Of a stretch of DNA of 27,751 nt, positions 15,710 to 22,146 are shown in pieces. The notes beneath the pieces were generated by a model, which saw only the letters and a program-made list of their open reading frames with translations, was not told the DNA's origin and ran no database searches. How positions within the stretch are numbered: the first letter of the stretch is position 1; every line of letters starts with the position of its first letter. The stretch is from Leptolinea sp. UBA4782 (GTDB lineage Bacteria > Chloroflexota > Anaerolineae > Anaerolineales > Anaerolineaceae): positions 1-27,751 of the forward strand of contig DHHC01000054.1 in the NCBI GenBank assembly GCA_002403095.1, written 5' to 3'. The translations under genes were made by a program, and so were the position numbers.

Positions 15710-16610
15710 TAATGACATGCACCAGCCCGTCCAGTCCGTCCAGCAGCTGGCGGTAATGCTCCGCCGGGCGCGGCTGGTTGGTCACAACTGAAATGGTCGC
15801 CATCAGGTGCTCTGAATCGACCCGCCAGACGTGCAGGTCGCAGATCTGGTTGTCGGCATCGGCTTCGATGCGCGAACGCATCGTTTCCACCAAATGGGTA
15901 TCCACGCTGCTGTCCAACAGGATTCGGCCGGTATCCAAAATCAGCCCGATCGCCCAGCGCGTGATCACAACCGCCCCGGCGATGCCCACCACTGCATCCA
16001 TCCAGATCCAGCCCAGCCACTTGCCCGCCACCAGCGCCAGGATGGCAAAGACCGAGGTCAGCGCATCCGCCAGCACATGCAGGTAAGCGGCCCGGATGTT
16101 GTGGTCGGAATGCGCGTGGGCATGATGTTCTTCTCCGGCATGGCTGTGCCCGTGCCCCCCGCCCAGCAGCAAGGCGCTGACCAGGTTAACGGTCAGCCCG
16201 ATCCCCGCCACGATCAAGGCTTCATTGAACTGGATGCCCTGCGGTGTGACCAGCCGTCCGATGGATTCGGCCATCATGAAACCTGCCACCACCAGCAGCA
16301 AAAGCGCGCTGGTGTAACCCCCCAGCACCCCCACCTTGCCGGTGCCGAAGGTGAACTTCGGGTTGCGGGCATGCCGGCGCGAGTACATGTACGCCAGCAG
16401 GGTGATGCCCAGGGCGACCGCATGCGTGCCCATGTGCCAGCCGTCTGCCAGCAGCGCCATCGAACCGAACAGGCTGCCGCCAGCGATCTCAAAAATCATC
16501 ATCAGTACGGTGAAGATGACCACCACCAGCGTCCGGTGTTCATTGCTGCGGCTGTCGCCGTTATAGTCGTGGTTGTATTCCAGTTCGGGGTGAGCGTGTT
16601 TGTGTGCCAT
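15681..16610 (-). CDS. cation diffusion facilitator metal exporter (DmeF/CzcD-like)
   Basis: The 309-residue protein has six hydrophobic segments. The metal site of the family is visible as ADGWHMGTH in the second segment and HVLADALTSV in the fifth. A histidine-rich loop (HGHSHAGEEHHAHAHSDH) lies between segments four and five and a polar N-terminus carries HKHAHPE. A cytoplasmic ferredoxin-like domain closes the protein (DLHVWRVDSEHLMATISVV). Members swap protons for Zn, Cd, Co or Ni. The ADGWHMGTH form and the HW region favour the DmeF branch (Co/Ni), with modest certainty. Confidence 0.9.
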   Translation of the reverse strand: MAHKHAHPELEYNHDYNGDSRSNEHRTLVVVIFTVLMMIFEIAGGSLFGSMALLADGWHMGTHAVALGITLLAYMYSRRHARNPKFTFGTGKVGVLGGYTSALLLLVVAGFMMAESIGRLVTPQGIQFNEALIVAGIGLTVNLVSALLLGGGHGHSHAGEEHHAHAHSDHNIRAAYLHVLADALTSVFAILALVAGKWLGWIWMDAVVGIAGAVVITRWAIGLILDTGRILLDSSVDTHLVETMRSRIEADADNQICDLHVWRVDSEHLMATISVVTNQPRPAEHYRQLLDGLDGLVHVIIEVNACDCL

Positions 16611-16624
16611 GGTTCGTGACGGTC

Positions 16625-16633
16625 ATTATAACA
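16625..16633 (-). promoter_or_regulatory. extended -10 promoter of the metal exporter gene
   Basis: The minus strand reads TGTTATAAT, an extended -10 element with a perfect hexamer, 14 bases before the ATG at 16610. The predicted leader is short. No -35 is needed with an extended -10 and none is evident. Confidence 0.5.
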
Positions 16634-16639
16634 AAACCA

Positions 16640-16714
16640 GGGGGCAGAATCCAGTACGCCCTGCTGGCGGTGTACGCCAGCTTCGGCCTGGCGTTCTTTA
16701 TCTTCTTGGGGTGA
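16640..16714 (+). pseudogene. possible 3' remnant of a membrane-protein gene
   Basis: The frame from 16640 reads GGRIQYALLAVYASFGLAFF and then IFLG before TGA at 16712-16714. It is a plausible C-terminal membrane helix but has no start codon or ribosome site, and upstream sequence belongs to the exporter promoter. It could be debris of a gene broken when the neighbouring tRNA region was rearranged, or chance. Confidence 0.25.
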
Positions 16715-16740
16715 GGGGGAACAACCTGCAGAAACGAAAA

Positions 16741-16763
16741 ACACCCTGCTTTAAACAGGGTGT
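16741..16763 (-). terminator. terminator after tRNA-derived unit 1
   Basis: ACACCCTG and CAGGGTGT form an 8-bp stem around TTTAAAG on the minus strand, followed by a TTTTTCG tail. It is nearly the same as the terminator at 19301-19323, which follows the tRNA-Val 3' end. Confidence 0.7.
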
Positions 16764-16768
16764 TCAAG

Positions 16769-16869
16769 GTGGGCGCGAGACCCTGGAGTGCAGTTCGCTC
16801 CAGGGCAGGGGTCTCGTAACCTCCGAACCTTCGCGAAGCACCCCCGCAGGGGGCTCGGATGTGAACCGT
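16769..16869 (-). repeat. tRNA-Val-bounded palindromic unit 1
   Basis: Read on the minus strand it begins with the anticodon-arm sequence CGGTTCACATCCG and ends with the acceptor 3' strand CGCGCCCACC. Between these the expected variable and T arms are replaced by about 75 bases of nested hairpins: CCGAGCC/GGTTCGG enclosing CCCCC/GGGGG and CTTCG/CGAAG, then CCCTGGAG/CTCCAGGG inside GAGAC/GTCTC. Positions 16795-16869 are identical to 19216-19290 over 75 bases. A terminator follows at 16741-16763. Confidence 0.7.
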
Positions 16870-16891
16870 GCGCTCTAACCAACTGAGTTAA
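16859..16891 (-). pseudogene. tRNA-Val D-arm and anticodon-arm fragment
   Basis: On the minus strand the segment reads AACTCAGTTGGTTAGAGC then GCACGGTTCACATCCG, that is, a D arm with the conserved GG and the 5' side of an anticodon arm with loop TTCACAT (anticodon CAC, Val). The 5' acceptor strand (expected GGGCGCG) is missing; unrelated sequence starts at 16892. The gene cannot make a tRNA. It looks like a displaced fragment left by an integration. Confidence 0.65.
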
Positions 16892-16993
16892 GTGTTGGAT
16901 GTGTCGATGTTCGGCGAGGAGTTTTTGAAGTCGCTTCAAGATGTTTCTAAGGAAACAGTGGTAATCGACACAAAGAAACAGGAGTGGCTGTGA
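16892..16993 (+). pseudogene. short coding-like remnant, 33 codons
   Basis: Directly after the tRNA fragment a frame opens at GTG 16892 and reads LDVSMFGEEFLKSLQDVSKE and onward to EWL before TGA at 16991. Composition is protein-like and it begins exactly at the tRNA breakpoint, as the truncated end of a gene brought by an element would. There is no ribosome site. From 16994 to 17045 I see nothing. Confidence 0.25.
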
Positions 16994-17045
16994 GCAGCGC
17001 GCACGAAGATGCAGCAGGGTGTATAGTGTAGCTGGCGGTTCGAGG

Positions 17046-17582
17046 CTAATAGAGTTGTTTTCGGTTCACCAGGAATTCAGAAAATGTGTCTGTTGGTAGT
17101 CTGCGGTTGCGGTAAATCATATCCCGCCAGATAACATTGCCCTGCCCTTCGTTAATCAGGTGTTGCTCAAATGCTTCCACCATAATATCGGCACTGGTAC
17201 GGTACTGTAAGCCGAACAACTCTATATACGGCAGGATATCACGCATGTTATTACTGCCCAGGATGCCATTGTATTCTTTAGCGAGAACAATTGCAGAGGC
17301 TTCTCCCCTACCGATTTTCTTGAACCCTTTGTCTGGGTTAGTGGTTAGTTTAAGGTATAACGCTCCCGGGTCAGTTCCAACATAGATTTGATAGAGCATA
17401 ACTTGACATGTTTTCAGCATAGCTTCCACTTTATTTTTCATAAAGTACACTTTTTTTAGTTCATCATAAACTTGCTGAGGTATCCCAATCCTCCCAGCAT
17501 ACAAATGGAGAATGAGATTTTCACGTCCCACGACTAAAAAAGTAGAAAGGCAATCCGTGTCGAGAAATAATAGCTCAGTCAT
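17046..17582 (-). CDS. PIN-domain-like protein, third gene of XRE-ImmA cassette
   Basis: The 178-residue protein begins at ATG 17582, overlapping the end of the metallopeptidase gene by eight bases. The start of the fold is LLFLDTDCLSTFL with the PIN-type aspartates. IPQQVYDELKKV has the second acidic site and GRGEASAIVLAKE is the typical third block. The fourth block (ILGSNNMRDILPY) carries Asn where many PIN nucleases have Asp. It resembles the DUF3368-type PIN proteins. An RNase or DNase toxin role is likely but unproven. The AT-rich composition differs from the host genes. Confidence 0.7.
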   Translation of the reverse strand: MTELLFLDTDCLSTFLVVGRENLILHLYAGRIGIPQQVYDELKKVYFMKNKVEAMLKTCQVMLYQIYVGTDPGALYLKLTTNPDKGFKKIGRGEASAIVLAKEYNGILGSNNMRDILPYIELFGLQYRTSADIMVEAFEQHLINEGQGNVIWRDMIYRNRRLPTDTFSEFLVNRKQLY

Positions 17583-18333
17583 ATATCTCCTGGGTTTCGA
17601 GGTTATATACGATGTCCTCTCGGAAAGCATCCAACAGGATCTCTTCATATTTACCATTGGATATTAAATCGCTATTCCCCAGGCGCTCAGCCAAATCAAT
17701 ATAACTTCCAGTAGTATAGTGCTGCCTTTCTATTGGAGAGGGAATGTATAACTCATCACTGAAACCAAATCTGCGTGCGGAAGGGATGATGTTCATTTTG
17801 ATGGTATTTGCAAATTCAAGAGAGATAAAATCATCTCCCACCAGACGATAGAGCGTTGCCTGGCGACTCATTTTGAAATACTGCTCAATACGGACTACAT
17901 CCTCAAGACTTAAAGGTCTGCTTGTACCTTTTAAAAGGTGGTTCTTGATGAAGCTACGCAACGCATCATTTGGTGCGAGAAAAAATGAGGCAAAGGCGTC
18001 CGCATTCCTTTCCTCATCGTCACTGTTATTACCAATATCATTACCACAAATTACAGCGGTAATTTCGCCCTGGACAAACAAGTGATACAACTCGTGTGCT
18101 GCCGTAAAACGCTGGCGCCCAAGCGTCCCGGTTGAATTGATTGCAATCAATTGATCGCCAGCGCACATGCGTACGCACATCCCTGAGATGCGGGTTGAGA
18201 AAGGGTAAAAAATCAGTGTCAGGCGTTCTTGAGATTGCATGACTGAAAAAACATCGATCGGAGAGGATAAATCCTCTCCGAATCTTCGCCGAAGCTCATT
18301 AGCCTGGTAACTTAGCTCACTCTTTGTTTTCAC
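17575..18333 (-). CDS. ImmA/IrrE-family metallopeptidase
   Basis: The 252-residue protein carries the zinc-protease motif HELYH (H80, E81, H84) preceded by RQRFTAAHE and followed by EERNADAFASFFLAP, the standard ImmA/IrrE (COG2856) arrangement. Family members cleave or derepress a partner XRE regulator, as with ImmA and ImmR of ICEBs1. It starts at GTG 18333 inside the stop of the XRE gene (GTGA overlap) behind AGGAG. The C-terminal 100 residues (from ARRFGFSDELY) are outside the protease core. Confidence 0.9.
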   Translation of the reverse strand: MKTKSELSYQANELRRRFGEDLSSPIDVFSVMQSQERLTLIFYPFSTRISGMCVRMCAGDQLIAINSTGTLGRQRFTAAHELYHLFVQGEITAVICGNDIGNNSDDEERNADAFASFFLAPNDALRSFIKNHLLKGTSRPLSLEDVVRIEQYFKMSRQATLYRLVGDDFISLEFANTIKMNIIPSARRFGFSDELYIPSPIERQHYTTGSYIDLAERLGNSDLISNGKYEEILLDAFREDIVYNLETQEIYD

Positions 18334-18665
18334 AAACTCTCCTGTAAGAGTGCGCGCATTTGGTTTAAATTCAATGCGATCTTCTGAATATCGGCAATTG
18401 CGTTAAGGTCTTCAACATCCATGCTATCTGCACGAAAAGCGATTTGCAATGGCGCCGTCGATGCTTCTTCATTCGATAAATCATTCAGGGGCACACCAAA
18501 TAGGTTACCCAACTGTTCTAATAAATCCATTCGGAATTGACGCTCGCCATTTTCGCATTTTGAGATATAGCTTTGGTCGACTCCTAAAAACTGTGCGATT
18601 TGCGTCTGGTTCAAGCCTGCTACTTCGCGAAGAACCTTTATCTTTTGCCCAATAGTTGTACTCAT
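18330..18665 (-). CDS. XRE-family HTH regulator of the cassette
   Basis: The protein of about 111 residues has an N-terminal Cro/CI HTH: IGQKIKVLREVAGLNQTQIA, then FLGVDQSYISKCENGERQ. A short C-terminal tail (from NEEASTAPLQ) probably contacts the metallopeptidase. The second of two adjacent ATGs (18665) is favoured because GGAGG then lies 6 bases upstream. It is first in a three-gene operon whose members all overlap, and an inverted repeat in its promoter suggests it represses itself. Confidence 0.88.
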   Translation of the reverse strand: MSTTIGQKIKVLREVAGLNQTQIAQFLGVDQSYISKCENGERQFRMDLLEQLGNLFGVPLNDLSNEEASTAPLQIAFRADSMDVEDLNAIADIQKIALNLNQMRALLQESL

Positions 18666-18688
18666 CATCAACCTCCTCCGATAAATTT

Positions 18689-18743
18689 ATTATAACACTT
18701 GGTTGTCATAAATACAAGCAATTATGCTGGCAATTTATGACAA
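18689..18743 (-). promoter_or_regulatory. promoter and operator of the XRE-ImmA-PIN cassette
   Basis: On the minus strand TTGTAT (18712-18717), 17 bases and a perfect TATAAT (18689-18694) with an upstream TGT (extended -10) form a strong promoter. An 11-base inverted repeat, TTGTCATAAAT at 18703-18713 and its complement at 18733-18743, overlaps the spacer and -35. This is the expected place for XRE autorepression. Confidence 0.7.
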
Positions 18744-18749
18744 TAAAGT

Positions 18750-18985
18750 TGTATTTCTGTTGTCCCATGCTATATTAAACGCACGCCAGCCAATGAGCAT
18801 CATACCAAGAACTCAGAATACTTTATTTTACGGTGACAATTCAACAATCTTTTAGGATTACATTCTTTATAAGAGCGTAGATCCAATTTATCTCAACCCT
18901 CCTTTCAATTGCTATCAATCGTGTACTTAGCTCTTAATGAACGAAACCGGAACAGCACATCCGGCAGAGCTCGAATGTAAACCGT
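18750..18985. other. AT-rich stretch with no supported gene
   Basis: I see no convincing gene here. On the minus strand GGAGGG near 18897-18902 is followed by a 28-codon frame from a TTG, too weak to call. Around 18940-18985 the minus strand contains CGGTTTACATTCGAGC, similar to the start of the neighbouring tRNA-derived units, so a decayed fourth unit may end here. Confidence 0.4.
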
Positions 18986-19025
18986 TTGCAAGCAAAAAAC
19001 ACCCCGTTAAAAAAAGATGTTTCAG

Positions 19026-19149
19026 GTGGGCGCGAGACCCTGGAGTGCATTAACTCCAGGGCAGGCCCTGAAGGAAATCGCTTCAGGACTCGTGGCTCGT
19101 AACCTCCGAACCTGTGCGAAGCCTCCCCGAAGGGACATGGCTGTGAACC
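19026..19149 (-). repeat. tRNA-Val-bounded palindromic unit 2 (diverged)
   Basis: The unit shares the ends of units 1 and 3 (GGTTCACAGCC and CGCGCCCACC on the minus strand) but differs inside. It has an extra hairpin (CCTGAAG/CTTCAGG) and altered loops while the CCTGGAG/CTCCAGG stem is kept. A weak terminator-like hairpin with an A/T-rich tail lies at 18995-19022. Preservation of pairing despite sequence change suggests selection on structure. Confidence 0.6.
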
Positions 19150-19157
19150 AAAAAAAA

Positions 19158-19184
19158 AGACACCTTGTAATGCACAAGGAGTCT
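19158..19184 (-). terminator. terminator after tRNA-derived unit 3
   Basis: An 11-bp stem with one mismatch (AGACTCCTTGT with ACAAGGTGTCT on the minus strand) around GCATT is followed by nine T residues. Its sequence is unrelated to the terminators at 16741 and 19301. Confidence 0.75.
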
Positions 19185-19189
19185 AAAAG

Positions 19190-19290
19190 GTGGGCGCGAG
19201 ACCCTTGAGCAAAGATCGCTCCAGGGCAGGGGTCTCGTAACCTCCGAACCTTCGCGAAGCACCCCCGCAGGGGGCTCGGATGTGAACCGT
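19190..19290 (-). repeat. tRNA-Val-bounded palindromic unit 3
   Basis: It has the same layout as unit 1 and is identical to it across 75 bases (19216-19290). The loop of the CCCTGGAG hairpin differs (GATCTTTG region). It lies directly downstream, in minus-strand sense, of the tRNA-Val 3' half and its terminator. Confidence 0.7.
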
Positions 19291-19300
19291 TTAAAACAAA

Positions 19301-19323
19301 ACACCCTGAGGTAAACAGGGTGT
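19301..19323 (-). terminator. terminator of the tRNA-Val 3' half
   Basis: ACACCCTG and CAGGGTGT pair around a 7-base loop. The minus-strand tail is TTTTGTTTT. It lies 6 bases after the tRNA-Val 3' end and is probably the original terminator of that gene. Confidence 0.7.
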
Positions 19324-19329
19324 ATCAAG

Positions 19330-19366
19330 TGGGCGCGATAGGGCTCGAACCTACGGACCTCACGGT
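19330..19366 (-). other. attachment site: 3' half of tRNA-Val (attL)
   Basis: On the minus strand the segment reads CCGTGAGGTC, a complete T arm (GTAGG, TTCGAGC, CCTAT) and the acceptor 3' strand CGCGCCCA. The 5' half is absent: the sequence changes just beyond position 38 of the tRNA. The matching 5' side of this anticodon stem (CACGG) survives at 16859-16891. An integrase gene lies 600 bases inward. This is the pattern left when an element integrates into the 3' half of a tRNA gene. The restored tRNA-Val would lie at the far end, outside the window. Confidence 0.65.
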
Positions 19367-19407
19367 AAGTAGTTTCAAGCGCGAAAACGTACAAAATCGG
19401 CTCTCTA

Positions 19408-19416
19408 TGTTATAAT
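19408..19416 (+). promoter_or_regulatory. extended -10 promoter of the integration module
   Basis: TGTTATAAT, an extended -10 with perfect hexamer, lies 42 bases inside the element. It would produce a leader of about 130 bases before the HTH gene at 19553. No clear -35 is seen. Confidence 0.5.
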
Positions 19417-19451
19417 TTTTGTAACTGAATAATCATCCAAAAGGAGTCGTG

Positions 19452-19542
19452 CCAGCGTATCTGGAGGATGTCAGACCACCTGACGGTCTGTTGCCCCTAT
19501 AAACTTATAGGCGGTCTGTCATCGCAGATCGCCTATTTTTTT
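19452..19542 (+). promoter_or_regulatory. leader with competing hairpins and terminator
   Basis: The leader contains GTCAG/CTGAC (19470-19484) or alternatively CAGACC/GGTCTG (19472-19490), then CCTATAA/TTATAGG (19496-19511). Last comes an 11-bp terminator stem (TAGGCGGTCTG at 19508-19518 with 19525-19535) and seven T residues. GGTCTG occurs at both 19485 and 19513, so CAGACC can pair with either. The second hairpin shares bases 19508-19511 with the terminator. The ribosome site GGAGG begins right after the T-run. The design fits transcription attenuation of the integrase operon; a simple insulating terminator is the alternative. Confidence 0.5.
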
Positions 19543-19552
19543 GGAGGGCGTA

Positions 19553-19987
19553 ATGACAATTCAACGTAAGCCGCGTCTAACTCATGCCAAGGTTCACCGA
19601 CTAAAGAGATTGCTCAATATGAATTATAAGGTAACCGAGATAGCGGAAGAGCTGGATATAGCAACCAGTACAATTTACGACACCTATATTCCTGCCGGAA
19701 TGCCATGCATCCAGGATGAAAAAAAGCATTATTGGGTTAATGGACAGGATTTTTGCGAATGGGCCCAACAATTTGTTACTACTAGACAGCGTAAACCGAA
19801 ATCAATGATGGCATCGAACCAGGCTTTTTGTACCAGGTGCAAAACTGTCATAGTAGTTTCAAGCAGTAGAGTTAGCCAGGCAAATTATAACGGGATTGTA
19901 CGATTAAGTGGACGCTGTTCAATCTGTAATAGTAAAGTTAGCCGTTTCGTAAAAGCGAAGGAATACGAAAATGATAGAGCGAAGTAA
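19553..19987 (+). CDS. HTH and zinc-ribbon protein upstream of the recombinase
   Basis: ATG 19553 lies 5 bases after GGAGG; the frame begins earlier but inside the terminator. The 144-residue protein has an N-terminal HTH (LKRLLNMNYKVTEIAEELDI then ATSTIYDTYIPAG) of the MerR/excisionase-like or Hin-like sort. A C-terminal zinc ribbon follows (CTRC near residue 95, CSIC near 127). It overlaps the recombinase gene by 17 bases, so the two are translated together. A role as recombination directionality factor or att-binding partner is inferred from that coupling. Confidence 0.75.
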   Translation: MTIQRKPRLTHAKVHRLKRLLNMNYKVTEIAEELDIATSTIYDTYIPAGMPCIQDEKKHYWVNGQDFCEWAQQFVTTRQRKPKSMMASNQAFCTRCKTVIVVSSSRVSQANYNGIVRLSGRCSICNSKVSRFVKAKEYENDRAK

Positions 19988-20957
19988 TTATCACGATGTC
20001 AAAGCATTTCTTGATTTTCATGTGAGTGTTAAGCAGTCTGATCCGCGCACAGTAGAAAATTATCGCTGGAGGCTGAAGTATCTGCTGGAATGGGCAGATG
20101 CAAAGAGACTATCATCTGCAAACAATATAAAACCGAGTTTTCCGGTATATCTTGATAATCTGAATGGAGAGCATGTCAAAATGTGTGCTGCACGCTTCAC
20201 GGCAATATGCAAGACGGCCAGGGCCTTTTTTTCCTGGGCACGGATCGCTTTCCCGGGCAGGTACCGCGGCGTGTCTGAATTGTGGATCACTACTTTGCGG
20301 CCGCCACGCTCACGGTCCGAGCAGGCTGAGCTGCAAACCCGCGAGCTGTATTCGCTGGAGGATGTGCTGAAGTTGTGCAGTTTCGATGTCGGAAGTTCGT
20401 TTATGCTGCGCCGAAGCCAGGCTGCAGCTGCATTTTTATTCTTATCTGGGATGCGGATCGGGGCATTTGTGACGTTGCCGATCGGATGCGTGGATCTGCC
20501 AGGGATGCTGGTGCTGCAGCTACCGGAGCGCGGGGTTGCCACCAAAAACCGTAAGGCCGCTGAAACATCGCTGCTGAACATCCCGGCTCTGATGGCCGTG
20601 GTGCAGGAATGGGATGCTTTCGTGCGCTCCAGGTTATCTGACCGGCATCCATGGTATGCATTTCTAGATCTGGATGGTGAGCTGGCGCAGTTGATCCCAG
20701 ACCAGAAGACATTGATTGACCGCCGGCACGGATTCAATGATGATTTGCGGGAATTGTGCGAAGCTGCCGGCGTGCGTTATCTTTCAGCTCATAAATTTCG
20801 GCACGGGCACGCGGTGTATTGCATTAAACGGGCGAAGGATATGGCCCAGATGAAAGCGATCAGTGAAAACCTGATGCACGCCACGATCGGGATCACGGAT
20901 GGGATTTATGGCCGCCTGGCCAGGGATGACAAGCACCGCCTTATCACCGGGTTATAA
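19971..20957 (+). CDS. tyrosine recombinase/integrase
   Basis: The 328-residue protein has an N-terminal SAM-like DNA-binding domain (residues 5-95) and a catalytic domain with all key residues: R162 (SGMRIGAF), K192 (ATKNRK), H274 and R277 (HKFRH), H303 (LMHATIG) and the nucleophile Y313 (GIYGRL). It should therefore be active in integrating the element. It lies next to the tRNA-Val 3' fragment, the probable att site. AAGGA precedes ATG 19971. Converging exonuclease transcription is separated by two palindromes at 21026-21077. Confidence 0.93.
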   Translation: MIERSNYHDVKAFLDFHVSVKQSDPRTVENYRWRLKYLLEWADAKRLSSANNIKPSFPVYLDNLNGEHVKMCAARFTAICKTARAFFSWARIAFPGRYRGVSELWITTLRPPRSRSEQAELQTRELYSLEDVLKLCSFDVGSSFMLRRSQAAAAFLFLSGMRIGAFVTLPIGCVDLPGMLVLQLPERGVATKNRKAAETSLLNIPALMAVVQEWDAFVRSRLSDRHPWYAFLDLDGELAQLIPDQKTLIDRRHGFNDDLRELCEAAGVRYLSAHKFRHGHAVYCIKRAKDMAQMKAISENLMHATIGITDGIYGRLARDDKHRLITGL

Positions 20958-21025
20958 CAGAATCGTTATATTTAATGACTATTAAAACATCATATCTTGA
21001 TGCTTCAGTGGCTTAAAGTGTATGT

Positions 21026-21077
21026 AATATAGCGTAAATGCTATATTCACGATAATAGACATTTTGTGTCTATTATC
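21026..21077. terminator. paired palindromes between convergent genes
   Basis: AATATAGC/GCTATATT (21026-21033, 21040-21047) and the longer GATAATAGACA/TGTCTATTATC (21051-21061, 21067-21077, loop TTTTG) lie between the ends of the integrase and exonuclease genes. Neither has a long T-run. The second is a good bidirectional terminator candidate. Confidence 0.5.
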
Positions 21078-21941
21078 CTAAACAACTATCCGGAAAAACA
21101 GGAGAGTTGTGCTTTGATCTTTGATCAGATAAATGATGAAATCAAAAAACAATAACTGACAGATGATTGCCATTCCGATTATAAGAATGCTGTAAATGAT
21201 GATAGCAATTTTCTTACGGTCCTTGTCAGCAAGTGACCATTTGATTAATTTGTAAAGCGCATAAAATGGCCAGATGATCACCCACAGAATGCCAAACTTT
21301 GGAGGTCTATTTTTCGCCAGCGGAACATATGCTGGAGCTGGTGCTGCGCTTTGAGGTTTATTTTTCCTGGCATATTCTTTTTTCAATTCTGATTTTCTAT
21401 ATTTTGAAGCACAAAACTTTTCCCATTTTTCGATGGTGGTGTTTGAATCGAAAAGTGCTTTCAGAAATACCCTGCCGGCAAGGTCGGCATCGGCTTCGGC
21501 GTCGTGTCTGTTTTCTACCGATAAGTTAAATTCACTGGCAAGATTATCAAGACCAAAGCCAGAATAACGAAACTGGCTCCAAGTTTCCCTTGCCACAATG
21601 GCGCTATCTATCCAAGAGCATTGTGGAAGAGTGATATTGTACTTTTGGGCAGCCTGGTGCAGTGCAGTGCGATCGAAATGAGTATGGTAAACAAGTTTTT
21701 GATTGATGATGATGGGGGTAATATGTGCAAGGGCTTCAGGAAATGTAGGCGCACCTGTTACATGCTGTTGAGTAATCCCATGGATGGATGTATTTCTGGA
21801 AGAAAAGCGCGTCTCAGGGTTTACATAAGTCTTCCAGCGGTTAACGGCAACACCATCAACAAATTCAACCAGGCCAATTTGACAAATACTCGCATAACTC
21901 GAGTTTGCAGTTTCTACGTCTATGGCAATGAAGCGCGTCAT
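21078..21941 (-). CDS. membrane-anchored DEDDh 3'-5' exonuclease
   Basis: The 287-residue protein begins with a DnaQ/epsilon-type exonuclease domain (residues 1-165). D8 and E10 lie in AIDVETAN, then HFDRTAL with the third acid, and HDAEADADLAG with the catalytic His and last Asp. After a basic linker (KYRKSELKKEYARKNK) come two strongly hydrophobic segments (FGILWVIIWPFYALYKLIKW and IAIIIYSILIIGMAIICQLL). Membrane anchoring of a DEDDh exonuclease is unusual and could place it against incoming or extruded DNA. ATG 21941 follows AGGAGG. It reads toward the integrase gene. Confidence 0.88.
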   Translation of the reverse strand: MTRFIAIDVETANSSYASICQIGLVEFVDGVAVNRWKTYVNPETRFSSRNTSIHGITQQHVTGAPTFPEALAHITPIIINQKLVYHTHFDRTALHQAAQKYNITLPQCSWIDSAIVARETWSQFRYSGFGLDNLASEFNLSVENRHDAEADADLAGRVFLKALFDSNTTIEKWEKFCASKYRKSELKKEYARKNKPQSAAPAPAYVPLAKNRPPKFGILWVIIWPFYALYKLIKWSLADKDRKKIAIIIYSILIIGMAIICQLLFFDFIIYLIKDQSTTLLFFRIVV

Positions 21942-21984
21942 GGTTTTTCCTCCTAAAACCTGCAGGATTCGACATATTGAATTG

Positions 21985-22146
21985 TTAGATTGTTTGTTCT
22001 ATAATGACATCACCACGGAAGGGGTGGGTGATGAAACATCGTTTTGCCATACACTTGCATAGGAGCGATCGGTTCCTGTTCGTTTCATTGACGATTTTGC
22101 GATTGGTGGTGCGGGTGACGATCAGTTTGGAGTGATTATTTTTCAT
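21985..22146 (-). CDS. possible small basic protein, 53 aa
   Basis: ATG 22146 overlaps the end of the repressor gene by 11 bases, as in translational coupling. The product is lysine- and arginine-rich and contains three cysteines (LLCKCMAKRCFITHPF). No ribosome site of note and no recognised family. The tight overlap is the only support, so this may be an accidental frame. Confidence 0.35.
   Translation of the reverse strand: MKNNHSKLIVTRTTNRKIVNETNRNRSLLCKCMAKRCFITHPFRGDVIIEQTI

Noticed and set aside
16769..16891. Complete tRNA-Val gene with an intron
   Set aside because: The 5' acceptor strand that should pair with CGCGCCC is absent, and the middle contains strong palindromes instead of a T arm, so it cannot fold as a tRNA.
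18859..18945. 28-codon minus-strand frame after GGAGGG
   Set aside because: TTG start, poor spacing and no coding character; kept only as a note for the AT-rich gap.
16741..19323. CRISPR array
   Set aside because: Only three units of unequal length with irregular distances, strong internal hairpins and terminators between them, and no cas genes.
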